Shown here piece by piece: positions 7,661 through 16,765 of a stretch of DNA of 64,000 bases (position 1 is its first letter; every line of letters begins with the position of its first letter). The stretch is from NCBI GenBank assembly GCA_035505915.1, contig DATJQI010000043.1:29077-93076 (forward strand), in the 5' to 3' direction. The notes beneath the pieces are model-generated. The model was not told where the DNA came from. It made no database searches and worked only from the letters and a program-made list of their open reading frames with translations. Position numbers and translations under genes: made by a program. The DNA is from 40CM-2-70-7 sp035505915. Lineage in GTDB: Bacteria > Gemmatimonadota > Gemmatimonadetes > Gemmatimonadales > GWC2-71-9.

Positions 7661-9284
7661 CGCGGCTGGCGCGGGCCACGCCGGTCATGAACTCGCGGGC
7701 CCGCTGCACTTCGGTGAGGTAGTCGGCGATCTCTTCGGTCTCGCGGTCCTGCTCCCAGCCGAGAAGCTCGCCCATGCGCCGGGCGACCGGGGGCGCGGCG
7801 GCGCTCCCGTGCCCGGCGTCTTCGTAGAAGAGATGAGTCCGCCGGATCAGGATGTCGGTGAGGCGCATCGCCATTTCCCGCTCGACGCCGTGCACCACCT
7901 CGGCCCACGTCTCCGGCCGTCCTTCGATGATGGGGCGGCCCAGCGTGCGGTCCCGCTCGATCAAGTTGACCAGCGCCGCCGATTCGCTGCCGTAGCTCCG
8001 CACCAGGTGGCGGGCGACCGGCTCCGGGATGTCCCGACCGCGGGCCGACTCCACCAGCACCTCGAGGTCGGCGATGTCGCCGCCGGGAAGCACCAGGTGC
8101 TCGGTGGGCGGGCGCGGGGGCACCGGGCGGCCGTCGGCCTGATGCAGCCGCTCGGTGACGCGATCGACGACGTCCCGTCCCATCACGCGGTGGGTGGTGA
8201 GCTTCCCCCCGGCGATGGTGATGAATCCGCTGGGACTCTCGACGATCCGGTGCTCCCGGGACACCTGGGCGGTGCTGAGGTTCTTCTCCGGAGCGAGGAG
8301 CGGCCGGAGTCCGGCCCACGTGGAGATCACGTCCTTGGGGGCCAGGCGGGCCTGCGGGAAGATGGCGTTGGCGGAGCGGAGGAGATAGATGACGTCTTCG
8401 CCGGTGGCGCGCACTTCGTCGGGTGACACGCTGTCGTCGGTGTCGGTGGTGCCGATGTAGCTCACCTCACCCCAGGGGAGGATGAACATCACCCGGCCGT
8501 CCATGGGCGAGAGCAGCGTGATCGCGTTGGTGTGGCCGATGCGCGACCGCGGGACGACGACGTGCACGCCCTTGGTGGGTCGCAGGAGCGCGGGCGCGGC
8601 CGGGTCGTCCATCCGGCGCAGCGCGTCGACCCAGGGTCCGGTGGCGTTGACCACCACCCGGGCCTGTACCGTCGACGTCTCTCCGGTCAGCTGATCGCGG
8701 ATCACCGCCCCCCGCACCTGTCCGTCGGGCTTCGACAGCGCGGTCACCTGGACGTAGTTCGCGGCCAGGGCTCCGGCCTGCGCGGCGGCGCGCAGGTTGG
8801 CGAGGGTCAGCCGGGCGTCGTCGGTCTGGGCGTCCCAGTACTTCCCCGCGCCGGCGAGCCCTTTTTCACGGAGCCCGGGCTCCTCCCGCCGCGCCGCGCG
8901 CCGGGAGAGCCAGTGATGCGGATGCACGTTCCGGAACGAGGCCAGCAGGTCGTAAAGCCAGAGCGCGGCGAAGATCTTCCAGGGGGCCACCCGGGCCCCG
9001 TGGTACGCGGGAAACACGAAGGCCAGGGGATGGACGAGGTGGGGCGCCGTATTGAGGAGGATCCGGCGCTCCCGGCTGGCCTCGAAGACCAGGCGGAGCT
9101 CCCCGTGCTCGAGATACCGCAGTCCGCCGTGGATGAGGCGGGACGAATGTGAGCTGGTGCCGCCGCCGAAGTCGCCTTTCGAGACGAGGCCCACCGAGAG
9201 GCCGCGGAGCGCGGCGTCGCGGGCGATCGCGGCGCCCGTGATCCCGCCACCGATGATGAGGAGATCGAGGGGCGCGGCGGCCAT
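7653..9284 (-). CDS. glpD: Aerobic glycerol-3-phosphate dehydrogenase
   Basis: 543 residues. The N-terminus LLIIGGGITGAAIARDAALRG is the FAD-binding dinucleotide motif, followed by GGGTSSHSSRLIHGGLRYLEHGE typical of GlpD/GlpA. GWxG-like WAGLRPLL and GGKLTTHR at the end of the FAD domain also match. The C-terminal helical domain is present, so the protein is full length. It oxidises glycerol-3-phosphate to dihydroxyacetone phosphate and feeds electrons to quinone at the inner membrane. I chose ATG 9284 because the motif begins within 8 residues of it; the longer reading upstream runs into the fadI promoter region. It is divergent from fadI with a 129-base gap. Confidence 0.92.
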   Translation of the reverse strand: MAAAPLDLLIIGGGITGAAIARDAALRGLSVGLVSKGDFGGGTSSHSSRLIHGGLRYLEHGELRLVFEASRERRILLNTAPHLVHPLAFVFPAYHGARVAPWKIFAALWLYDLLASFRNVHPHHWLSRRAARREEPGLREKGLAGAGKYWDAQTDDARLTLANLRAAAQAGALAANYVQVTALSKPDGQVRGAVIRDQLTGETSTVQARVVVNATGPWVDALRRMDDPAAPALLRPTKGVHVVVPRSRIGHTNAITLLSPMDGRVMFILPWGEVSYIGTTDTDDSVSPDEVRATGEDVIYLLRSANAIFPQARLAPKDVISTWAGLRPLLAPEKNLSTAQVSREHRIVESPSGFITIAGGKLTTHRVMGRDVVDRVTERLHQADGRPVPPRPPTEHLVLPGGDIADLEVLVESARGRDIPEPVARHLVRSYGSESAALVNLIERDRTLGRPIIEGRPETWAEVVHGVEREMAMRLTDILIRRTHLFYEDAGHGSAAAPPVARRMGELLGWEQDRETEEIADYLTEVQRAREFMTGVARASRVS

Positions 9285-9413
9285 CGTCGCGAGCGCCGCG
9301 GCGCGCCCCCGATGCGAGAACGATGTATCGGCTCCCAACACGCCTCCGCTTGGCTCGGGTGCCAGCGTCGTGGTAGGTTTCCCAGCATTCCAGAGCGGCA
9401 GCAGGAGAATGTA

Positions 9414-10676
9414 ATGCCTCAGGATGCCCCGAGGGGGCGTCGCGTCGCCATCGTGGCCGGATGCCGGACGCCGTTCGCCAAATCGGGAACGGTGTTCAAG
9501 GACGTCCTCGCGGTGGATCTGGCCCGGCACGCGGGGCGGGAGTTGATCGAGCGGACCAACCTGGACCCCCGCGAAATCGACGAAGTGATCTACGGACAGG
9601 TGGTGGCCTCACCGCTCGTCCCCAACGTCGCGCGCGAAGTCTCCCTTCTCCCCCAGCTCCCCAAGGAAGTCCCGGCCTACACCGTGAACCGCGCCTGCGC
9701 GTCGTCGGGCCAGGCGGTCACCAACGCCGCGGACCAGATCGCGCGCGGCCACGCCGACGTGGTGCTGGCGGGCGGGGTCGAGTCGCTGTCGGACATTCCC
9801 ATCCTCCACACGCGGCGGATGGCGCAGGTCCTGACGGACTTCTCCAAGGCGAAATCGCTGGGCGCCCGTCTCGCGATCCTCGCGCGCATCCGTCCCCGCG
9901 ACCTGGTCCCCGTGTCTCCGGCCATCGCCGAGCCGTCCACCGGCGAGACCATGGGCCAGTCCGCGGAGAAAATGGCGAAGGAAAACGGGATCACGCGCGA
10001 GGCCCAGGATCAGTGGGCCCTGCGGAGCCACCGGCTCGCCGCGCAGGGCACCGCGGACGGCCGGCTGACCGCCGAGATCGTTCCGTGGTTCCCGGCGGAC
10101 GGCGGCGCGCCCGTCACCGCGGACAACGGGATCCGGACCGACACGTCGCTCGAGCAGATGGCCCGGCTCAAGCCGGTGTTCGACCGCCGGTACGGCTCGG
10201 TGACCGCCGCCAATTCCTCGCCGCTCACGGACGGCGCGTCGGCGGTGCTCCTGATGAGCGAGGACGCCGCGAAGGCGCTGGGCTATCGCCCGCTCGCCTA
10301 CCTCAAGTCCTACGCCGTGGCGGCGGTGGATCCGGGATGGCAGCTCCTCCAGGGTCCGATCTGGGCGGTCCCCAAGGCGCTCGAGCGCGCCGGGATCACC
10401 TGGGGGGACCTGGGTCTCCTCGAGGTCCACGAGGCGTTCGCGGCGCAGGTGCTCTCGAACTTCAAAGGCTGGGGCGACAAGGGGTGGAACGTGAATCCCG
10501 ACATCATCAACGTGATGGGCGGGTCCATCGCCATCGGCCATCCGTTCGGGGCCACCGGCGGGCGGGTGATCACCACGCTCGCGAACGAGATGAACCGCCG
10601 GGACGTCCAGTTCGGCCTCGTGTCCATCTGCGCGCAGGGCGGGATGGCCTTCGCCTGCGTGCTGGAGCGCGTCTGA
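9414..10676 (+). CDS. fadI: Acetyl-CoA C-acyltransferase (beta-ketothiolase, FadI type)
   Basis: 420 residues. This thiolase has the acylation cysteine in VNRACASSGQA (C95), the catalytic GHPFGATGGR histidine and the C-terminal CAQGG cysteine. Overall length and the LLQGPIWAVPKALERAG segment resemble FadI, the anaerobic/trifunctional-type thiolase. It cleaves 3-ketoacyl-CoA to acetyl-CoA and a shortened acyl-CoA in fatty-acid beta-oxidation. GCAGGAG lies 7 bases before the ATG. The stop overlaps the start of fadJ (TGATG), so the two subunits of the beta-oxidation complex are translationally coupled. Confidence 0.92.
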   Translation: MPQDAPRGRRVAIVAGCRTPFAKSGTVFKDVLAVDLARHAGRELIERTNLDPREIDEVIYGQVVASPLVPNVAREVSLLPQLPKEVPAYTVNRACASSGQAVTNAADQIARGHADVVLAGGVESLSDIPILHTRRMAQVLTDFSKAKSLGARLAILARIRPRDLVPVSPAIAEPSTGETMGQSAEKMAKENGITREAQDQWALRSHRLAAQGTADGRLTAEIVPWFPADGGAPVTADNGIRTDTSLEQMARLKPVFDRRYGSVTAANSSPLTDGASAVLLMSEDAAKALGYRPLAYLKSYAVAAVDPGWQLLQGPIWAVPKALERAGITWGDLGLLEVHEAFAAQVLSNFKGWGDKGWNVNPDIINVMGGSIAIGHPFGATGGRVITTLANEMNRRDVQFGLVSICAQGGMAFACVLERV

Positions 10677-12805
10677 TGGCGACGCCGATCTTCACCTGGG
10701 AAATCCGCGACGGCATCGCCGTCGTCACCATCGACACGCCCGGGAAGCCGGTGAACATGATTTCGGCGCCCGCGAAAGACGAGCTGACCCGGGCCCTGGA
10801 GACGCTGCGGACGGACGACCGGGTCAAGGCGGTCGCGTTCTTTTCCGGCAAGCCGGACAATTTCATCGCCGGCGCCGACATCGAGGAGTTCGTCAAGGTT
10901 CAGACCGCGGCGGACGCCGAGCAGATGTCGGCCCGGGGGCAGGAGCTCCTGGGGCGGATCGCGGACTTCCCCAAGCCCGTCGTGGTCGGCATCAACGGCG
11001 CGTGTGTGGGGGGCGGACTCGAATTCGCGCTGTGCTGCACCTACCGGGTCGCGACGGACCATCCGCGGACCAGCATCGGCCTCCCCGAGATCAAGCTGGG
11101 TATCTTGCCGGGCGCCGGCGGGTGCCAGCGCCTGCCCCGCCTGATCGGCCTCCGCGCCGCGCTCGACATCATTCTGGCCGGGAAGACGGTGCCGGCGAAG
11201 AAGGCCTTCCAGCTGGGCATCGTCGACGAGCTGGTTCCGCCGCCGATTCTCAGGCAGGTGACGCTCGACGCCGCGAAGAAGCTCATCGGCGGCTGGCGGC
11301 CGTCCCGGAAGCGCCCGGGCGGGCTCCTGGGCCTCGTGCTCGACGGGAATCCGCTGGGCCGGATGCTGGTGTTCCGGATGGCGCGGAAGGGCATCGAGAA
11401 GCAGACGCACGGCAACTACCCGGCCCCTCCGGCGGCGCTGGACGCCGTCGAATACGGGCTGAAGCACGGCCTCTCCGCGGGACTGGCTCACGAGGCGCGG
11501 GGCTTCGGCGCGCTCGCGGTGACCGATGTCTCCCGCAAGCTGGTGCAGATCTTCTTCGCCCAGACCGCCCTCAAGAAGGACATGGGCATCGACAGCCCGC
11601 CGCCCCCGCGGGAGATCCGCCGCCTCGGCATCGTGGGCTCCGGGTTCATGGGGTCCGCCATCGCGGGCACGGCCGTCACCCAGGCGGGCGTGGATGTCCG
11701 GCTCAAGGACGAAGACCTGCCCCGGGTGTCGAAGGGCATCGCGGCGGCCAAAAGCGTGATCGAGGCGCGCTACCAGCGCCGGCGCATCACGAAGTACGAC
11801 CGGACCCGGCTCCTGGCTCTGGTCGCCGGCGACGCCGCCTGGACCGGCTTCGGCCGGGCCGACCTGGTCATCGAAGCCGTCTTCGAGGATCTCAAGGTCA
11901 AGCAGCAGGTGTTGAAGGAAGTGGAGGCCGTCCTCCCCCAGACCGCGATCTTCGCCACCAATACGTCCACCATCCCCATCGCCGACGTCGCCCGCGCCTC
12001 GTCCCGCCCGGGCCAGGTGATCGGGATGCATTTCTTCTCGCCGGTTCCCGTGATGGAGCTCGTCGAGGTCATTCCCTCGCGCGATACGGCCCCCCTGACC
12101 GTGACCACCACCGTGGCCTTCGCCCGGCGGATGGGGAAGACGCCGATCGTGGTGAAGGACTCGCCGGGATTCTGGGTGAACCGCATCCTCGCGCCCTACC
12201 TGAACGAGGCGATGCAGGCCCTGCTGGGCGGCGCGTCCATCGAGAGCATCGATCAGGCGATGGTCCAGTTCGGGTTCCCGGTGGGGCCCGTCGCGCTCCT
12301 CGACGAAGTGGGTCTCGACGTCGCCGGCCATTCCTGCGAAGTGCTGTTCAACGCCTTCGGCGACCGGATCCAGCCGCCCGCGGTGCTCGACGCGATGCTG
12401 AAGGACCGCCGGCTGGGCCGGAAGGCGGGCAAGGGGTTCTACCGGTACGCCGGCGGCAAGAAACAGGGAGTCGACCCCGCGGTGTACCCGCTCATCGGGG
12501 CCCACCCTAACGGAGGCCCGCGGGCGGCGGACATCGTCCAGCGGCTCACGCTCGCGATGATCAACGAAGCGGCGCGCGCCCTCGCCGAGGGCGTGGTGCG
12601 GTCCCCGCGCGACGGCGACTACGCCGCCGTCTTCGGATTCGGGTTCGCCCCCTTCCGCGGCGGCCCCCTCCGCTACGCGGACGACCTGGGCGCGGCGCGC
12701 GTGGTGGCCGATCTCGAGCGCCTGGCCGAACGGCTGGGCCCGCGCTTCACCCCCTGTGACGCCCTGCGCGAGCGCGCCCGGACCGGCGCCGCCTTCTACT
12801 CCTGA
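10676..12805 (+). CDS. fadJ: Multifunctional enoyl-CoA hydratase / 3-hydroxyacyl-CoA dehydrogenase (FadJ)
   Basis: 709 residues. The N-terminal crotonase domain (about 1-190) has GADIEEF and GACVGGGLEFAL. The NAD-binding GSGFMG motif (about 320) opens the 3-hydroxyacyl-CoA dehydrogenase domain, which holds HFFSPVPVMELVEV (about 451, catalytic His), then two C-terminal dehydrogenase subdomains. It converts trans-2-enoyl-CoA through L-3-hydroxyacyl-CoA to 3-ketoacyl-CoA, the substrate of the overlapping fadI product. The length matches FadJ/FadB. The second glycine of the usual GAGxMG is Ser-Gly here, which is tolerated in the family. Proline dehydrogenase follows after 23 bases. Confidence 0.93.
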   Translation: MATPIFTWEIRDGIAVVTIDTPGKPVNMISAPAKDELTRALETLRTDDRVKAVAFFSGKPDNFIAGADIEEFVKVQTAADAEQMSARGQELLGRIADFPKPVVVGINGACVGGGLEFALCCTYRVATDHPRTSIGLPEIKLGILPGAGGCQRLPRLIGLRAALDIILAGKTVPAKKAFQLGIVDELVPPPILRQVTLDAAKKLIGGWRPSRKRPGGLLGLVLDGNPLGRMLVFRMARKGIEKQTHGNYPAPPAALDAVEYGLKHGLSAGLAHEARGFGALAVTDVSRKLVQIFFAQTALKKDMGIDSPPPPREIRRLGIVGSGFMGSAIAGTAVTQAGVDVRLKDEDLPRVSKGIAAAKSVIEARYQRRRITKYDRTRLLALVAGDAAWTGFGRADLVIEAVFEDLKVKQQVLKEVEAVLPQTAIFATNTSTIPIADVARASSRPGQVIGMHFFSPVPVMELVEVIPSRDTAPLTVTTTVAFARRMGKTPIVVKDSPGFWVNRILAPYLNEAMQALLGGASIESIDQAMVQFGFPVGPVALLDEVGLDVAGHSCEVLFNAFGDRIQPPAVLDAMLKDRRLGRKAGKGFYRYAGGKKQGVDPAVYPLIGAHPNGGPRAADIVQRLTLAMINEAARALAEGVVRSPRDGDYAAVFGFGFAPFRGGPLRYADDLGAARVVADLERLAERLGPRFTPCDALRERARTGAAFYS

Positions 12806-12828
12806 CCCACTAAAGGACGCGATCGACG

Positions 12829-13761
12829 ATGCTGCGCGCCGGCCTCCTCTGGCTCAGCGAGCAACCACGGGTGTTTCGATTCGTGCGCTCGAACGGACTC
12901 GCCCGGCGCTTCGCCTCGCGGTTCGTGGCGGGCGAGACCATCGACACCGCCATCCTGGCCCTCAAGGACCTCAACGCCCTCGGCATCTCGGCCTCCCTGG
13001 ACCTGCTGGGCGAGTCGGTCCATTCGGCCGACGAGGCGCGGGCCGCGCAGGCGCAATACCTGGAGCTGCTGGACCGGATCAAGAGCGCGCAGGCCGACTC
13101 CAACGTGTCGGTGAAGCTCACGCAGATGGGGCTCGACATCGACGAAGGCCTCTGCGTCGCCAACCTCCGCGCCATCATCTCCCGGGCCAAGCAGCACCAC
13201 TCGTTCGTCCGCATCGACATGGAAGGCTCGGCGTACACGGAGCGGACCCTCGACCTCTTCACCCGGACCTTCTATCCCGAGTTCGGGCAAAGCACCGGCG
13301 TCGTGCTGCAGTCGTACCTGCGGCGGACCGCCCGGGACGTGGAGACGATGATCGGACTGGCGGCGCGGGTCCGGCTCTGCAAGGGCGCCTACAAGGAGCC
13401 GGCGACGGTGGCGTTCCCCGGCAAGGCGGACGTCGACGCGAACTACGTCGCCTGCATGGAGCAGCTGATGGAGCGCGGCAACTATCCGGGCCTCGCCACC
13501 CACGACGAAGCGATCATCGAGCACGCGAAGGACTTCGCCCGCCGCAAGAAGATTCCCGCCGAGCGATTCGAGTTTCAGATGCTCTACGGCGTGCGCCGCG
13601 ATCTCCAGCTGAAGCTGAAAAAGGAACGGTGGAACCTGCGCGTGTACGTCCCCTACGGCACCCACTGGTACCCCTACTTGATGCGGCGTCTCGCCGAGCG
13701 GCCCGCCAACATCACGTTCATTCTCGGGAACGTGATCAAGGAGTCGCTACGGCGGAGCTGA
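12829..13761 (+). CDS. Proline dehydrogenase
   Basis: 310 residues, the usual size of a free-standing bacterial ProDH. TIM-barrel motifs are in order: SASLDLLGESVHS, NVSVKLTQMG, FVRIDMEGSAYTERTLDLF, GVVLQSYLRRT, RLCKGAYKEP, FQMLYG, and RVYVPYGTHWYPYLMRRLAERPAN with the arginine pair that binds proline carboxylate. It oxidises proline to pyrroline-5-carboxylate with FAD and passes electrons to quinone. No P5C dehydrogenase is adjacent, although the aldehyde dehydrogenase fragment at the end of the window could be checked for that role. It ends in a CTGA that may start the next small gene. Confidence 0.92.
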   Translation: MLRAGLLWLSEQPRVFRFVRSNGLARRFASRFVAGETIDTAILALKDLNALGISASLDLLGESVHSADEARAAQAQYLELLDRIKSAQADSNVSVKLTQMGLDIDEGLCVANLRAIISRAKQHHSFVRIDMEGSAYTERTLDLFTRTFYPEFGQSTGVVLQSYLRRTARDVETMIGLAARVRLCKGAYKEPATVAFPGKADVDANYVACMEQLMERGNYPGLATHDEAIIEHAKDFARRKKIPAERFEFQMLYGVRRDLQLKLKKERWNLRVYVPYGTHWYPYLMRRLAERPANITFILGNVIKESLRRS

Positions 13762-14051
13762 CCCTCGGCGGCTACCAGCAGGAACACCGGCGGCCCCCGG
13801 CGTTCGGGGGTGCGGACGGCCAGGCCTACACCGTTTCGACGTTCGTGGACGACGATCCCGACCCCGCCGGGCGGTTCGGCGCCGCGCTCCTGTTCATCCG
13901 CTGGTCTCCGGCCGGAGACCACCCCGTGGGCCACGTCGAGACCGACTATCTGGCCTTCGGCCCCACGCCCGATGCCGCCGTCGCGGCGCTCCTCGCCCTC
14001 ACCCTCGACGACGTGAAGGCCCACCTCGACCGGCTCGTGTCGTCACGGTGA
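13758..14051 (+). CDS. Small protein of unknown function (probable CTG start)
   Basis: About 97 residues, beginning TLGGYQQEHRRPPAFGG and ending LDDVKAHLDRLVSSR; I do not recognise a family. The open frame continues upstream into proline dehydrogenase, but no ATG, GTG or TTG lies near the junction in this frame. The CTG at 13758 overlaps the upstream stop as CTGA, just as GTGA and ATGA do elsewhere in this window, and is the likeliest start. A GTG at FVDDDP would remove a third of the protein. At its end it overlaps the GTG of rsgA (GTGA), giving a tight ProDH - unknown - RsgA string. The acidic, single-domain protein looks cytoplasmic. Confidence 0.55.
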   Translation: MTLGGYQQEHRRPPAFGGADGQAYTVSTFVDDDPDPAGRFGAALLFIRWSPAGDHPVGHVETDYLAFGPTPDAAVAALLALTLDDVKAHLDRLVSSR

Positions 14052-14971
14052 GCTCCGGGGTGGTCCTGGCCCGCGCGGGCTCGCAATTCCGGGTGCACGT
14101 CGACGGCCGGGAGGTGACCGCCACGCTCCGCGGGAAGCTCAAGCACCGGGACGACGACCGGGTCGTGGTCGGCGACGTGGTGGACCTCGACCTCGAAACG
14201 CCCGAGACCGGCGCGATCACCGGGATTCGCGAGCGGAAGTCGGTGCTGGCCCGGCGGTCGGCGGGCACCGGGGCGGCGCGGGCTCAGCCCATCGCCGCCA
14301 ACGTGGACCAGGTGCTGGTGGTGACGGCGGCACTGGACCCCGATCCCGTGCCCCGGATGATCGACCGGTTCTTCGTGATCGCGGAAGCGAACGAGCTTCC
14401 GGCGTTCCTGGTGGTCAACAAGATCGAGCTCGACCGGGCGGCGGGGCCCGCGCTCGCCGAGCGCTACGCCGCCGCCGGGTACCCGGTGCTCCTCACGTCC
14501 GTGAAGGCCGCGGAAGGGCTCGACGCGCTGGCCGCCCGCCTCACGGGGCGCGAAACCGTTCTGGCCGGACAGTCCGGGGTAGGGAAGTCGAGTCTTCTCA
14601 ACGCGCTGGAGCCCGGATTGAAGCTCCGGATCGGTGCCATCAGCGAGAAGTGGCGGACCGGCCGCCATACCACCACGGCGGCGGAGCTCGTGCCCCTCGC
14701 CGCGGGCGGGTACGTCGTCGACACGCCGGGGATGCGCGAAGTGGGGGCCTGGGGCATCGCTCCGGAGAACCTGGGGCACTGCTTCCCGGAGTTCCGCCCG
14801 TTTCTGGGGAAGTGCCGCTTCGACAACTGCCGGCACCTGACCGAGCCGGCTTGCGCGGTTCGGGAGGCCGCCGGGGAGGCGTTTCCGGCCGACCGGCTGG
14901 TTTCCTATGAGCGGCTCTATGAAGAGCTCAACGTTCCTTCCTGGTCCAGCGGTCGGCGTCGCGGGTCCTGA
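14048..14971 (+). CDS. rsgA: Ribosome small-subunit biogenesis GTPase RsgA
   Basis: 307 residues, GTG start within a GTGA overlap. The protein has an N-terminal OB-fold, then a circularly permuted GTPase with motifs in G4-G1-G3 order: NKIE (about 125), GQSGVGKSS (about 174) and DTPG (about 223). A C-terminal zinc site follows in GKCRFDNCRHLTEPACAV (three Cys and one His). RsgA binds the 30S subunit and checks late maturation, hydrolysing GTP in a ribosome-dependent manner. All motifs are intact. The 3' end overlaps by 44 bases the convergent MazG-type gene. Confidence 0.93.
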   Translation: MSSGVVLARAGSQFRVHVDGREVTATLRGKLKHRDDDRVVVGDVVDLDLETPETGAITGIRERKSVLARRSAGTGAARAQPIAANVDQVLVVTAALDPDPVPRMIDRFFVIAEANELPAFLVVNKIELDRAAGPALAERYAAAGYPVLLTSVKAAEGLDALAARLTGRETVLAGQSGVGKSSLLNALEPGLKLRIGAISEKWRTGRHTTTAAELVPLAAGGYVVDTPGMREVGAWGIAPENLGHCFPEFRPFLGKCRFDNCRHLTEPACAVREAAGEAFPADRLVSYERLYEELNVPSWSSGRRRGS

Positions 14972-15248
14972 CCTTCGCCATGGTGGCGGCGAAGGCCTGA
15001 TCCAGGTCGATCCCCTGCGAGTTGGCGAGACAGATCACCACGAACAGGACATCCCCCAGCTCGAGCGCCAGGTTGCCGTCCGCTTCGCCGGGCTTCTTGG
15101 TCTTCTGTCCGAAGCGGTGATTGATTTCGCGCGCCACTTCGCCGACTTCTTCAGACAGGCGCGCCGCGTTGGTGAGCGGACTGAAATATCCTTCTTTATA
15201 TTGGCTGATCCATTGATCGACCGCCGCCTGGGCCTCGCCAAAGGACAC
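14928..15248 (-). CDS. MazG-like nucleotide pyrophosphohydrolase
   Basis: 106 residues from a GTG at 15248 with GGAGG five bases upstream; the longer reading from 15323 would run into the divergent gene. The all-alpha NTP-PPase metal motif is complete: EEVGE (E33, E34, E37) and ELGD (E63, D66), with VAREINHRFG between. Such proteins hydrolyse non-canonical or damaged NTPs to NMP and pyrophosphate in the cytoplasm (house-cleaning). Its start lies 14 bases from the start of the divergent DUF1015 gene, so both promoters must overlap the neighbouring coding region or one mRNA is leaderless. Confidence 0.85.
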   Translation of the reverse strand: MSFGEAQAAVDQWISQYKEGYFSPLTNAARLSEEVGEVAREINHRFGQKTKKPGEADGNLALELGDVLFVVICLANSQGIDLDQAFAATMAKVRTRDADRWTRKER

Positions 15249-15262
15249 CGGAGCCTCCGTTC

Positions 15263-16501
15263 GTGACCGCTGGTACACCTCTGGTCCTGCCGTTCCGCGG
15301 AGAGCGCTACACCCGTCCGTCATTGGATGCGGTGCTCGCGCCGCCGTACGACGTGATTTCGCCCGAAGCCCGAAAGACGCTCGCCGCCCGCGATCCCCAC
15401 AATATCGTCCACCTGATCCTCCCGGAAGCGCCGGTGGCGGAGGAAAAGTACGCGCGCGCCGCCGAGCTGCTCGCCGCCTGGCGGAAGGACGGCACCCTGG
15501 CCACCGACGCGGGGCCCGCCGTCTACGTCGTCGCCCAGGACTACGCTCTGCCGTCCGGCGAGCGCCGCACCCGGGTGGGCATGCTCGCGGCGGTGTCGGC
15601 CGAGTCGTACGACACGCGGCGGATCCGCCCCCATGAGCGCACCCATTCGGGGCCCAAGGCCGACCGCCTGGCCCTCCTGCGGGAGACCCGCACCGGACTC
15701 GAATCGATCTTCCTGCTCGCGCCCGACGCCGACCGGGGACTGACCCGAGCGCTCCTCGAAGTCACCAGTACGCCGCCCGCGGCGCAGGGGACGCTGGACG
15801 GCGTGGGTCACCGGCTGTGGGTGGTGACCGGCGCCTCCGCGGACCGACTCGCCGAGCGCGCGTCCGCCGGCGCGCTGTACATCGCCGATGGGCACCATCG
15901 ATACGAGACGGCCGTCGCATACGCCAAGGAGAACCCCGCCGCCGACCGTGTGATGGCGTTCATCGTGTCGGCCCACGACCCGGGGCTCGTGGTCCTTCCC
16001 ACGCACCGGGTCATTTACGGCGCCGGCCGGGACGTTTCGCATCTGATCGAACAGTGGCGCCTCTGGTTCGAGGTGACGCCGAGCGGGCTCGTGACCGATC
16101 CCGTGGCGCACCTGGCCCGGGCCGGCGCCACGCGTCCCGCCTGTTTCGTGGCCCTCCCCGGCGACGGCCTGACGCTGGTCCTCCGCTCGAACGCGCCGCT
16201 CGGCGACATTCCGGGGCTGGGCCAGAGCCCGGCGCTCCGGTCCCTCGACGTCGCGGTGATCGAGCCGCTCGTGGTGAAGCAGATTCTGGGCGCCGGGACG
16301 TCGACCCCCACGCTCACCTACACGCCCGACGCCCAGGCCGCGTTCAACGCGGTGCGGAAGGGCCACGCCGCGGCCGCGGTGCTGCTCAACGCCACCAAGG
16401 TCGAGCAGGTGCTGGCCGTGGCGGACGCGGGCGAGGTGATGCCGCAGAAGTCCACGTATTTCGTGCCGAAAGTGCCTGCCGGCCTGGTGCTCAAGCCGTG
16501 A
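15263..16501 (+). CDS. DUF1015 family protein
   Basis: 412 residues from GTG 15263. The DUF1015 hallmarks are present: APPYDVISPEAR near residue 28, PHNIVHLILPE, a central RPHERTHSGPKADRL, then LYIADGHHRYETA near residue 210. The His-rich ADGHHRYE loop and the conserved PHE suggest a catalytic site, and the family has been linked to HTH-type and serine-kinase-like (SbnI-like) activities, but no reaction is established for this branch. It starts 14 bases from the divergent MazG-type gene and overlaps the next small gene by GTGA. Confidence 0.85.
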   Translation: MTAGTPLVLPFRGERYTRPSLDAVLAPPYDVISPEARKTLAARDPHNIVHLILPEAPVAEEKYARAAELLAAWRKDGTLATDAGPAVYVVAQDYALPSGERRTRVGMLAAVSAESYDTRRIRPHERTHSGPKADRLALLRETRTGLESIFLLAPDADRGLTRALLEVTSTPPAAQGTLDGVGHRLWVVTGASADRLAERASAGALYIADGHHRYETAVAYAKENPAADRVMAFIVSAHDPGLVVLPTHRVIYGAGRDVSHLIEQWRLWFEVTPSGLVTDPVAHLARAGATRPACFVALPGDGLTLVLRSNAPLGDIPGLGQSPALRSLDVAVIEPLVVKQILGAGTSTPTLTYTPDAQAAFNAVRKGHAAAAVLLNATKVEQVLAVADAGEVMPQKSTYFVPKVPAGLVLKP

Positions 16502-16755
16502 GCCGGGCCCGGGAGCGGATTCTCGAGAATCTGGAATCGGTGTACCGCGAGGCGTACGACCGCGCCAAGGCCGCCGGGGACGAGCGCCGGATGACCGACC
16601 TGGACGCCGCCTACCAGCGGGAGCAGCTCCTCCTCGAAGTGCTCCTCGACATCCGGGACGGACTCGCCGCCCGGGCTCCGTCGGCGCCCGCGCCCGCGGG
16701 TCCCGATCCGATCGCCACCCTGAACACCATCCGCCAGATCACCAAGCTGCGCTGA
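16498..16755 (+). CDS. Small helical protein of unknown function
   Basis: 85 residues, GTG start within the DUF1015 stop (GTGA). It is strongly charged and helical (RARERILENLESVYREAYDRAKAAGDERRMTDLD and on), with an Ala/Pro linker near residue 64 and a short C-terminal helix (TLNTIRQITKLR). There are no cysteines and no signal peptide. It is likely a cytoplasmic coiled-coil partner of the DUF1015 protein, but this rests only on overlap. I do not recognise a named family. Confidence 0.6.
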   Translation: MSRARERILENLESVYREAYDRAKAAGDERRMTDLDAAYQREQLLLEVLLDIRDGLAARAPSAPAPAGPDPIATLNTIRQITKLR

Positions 16756-16765
16756 GGAATCGTCG

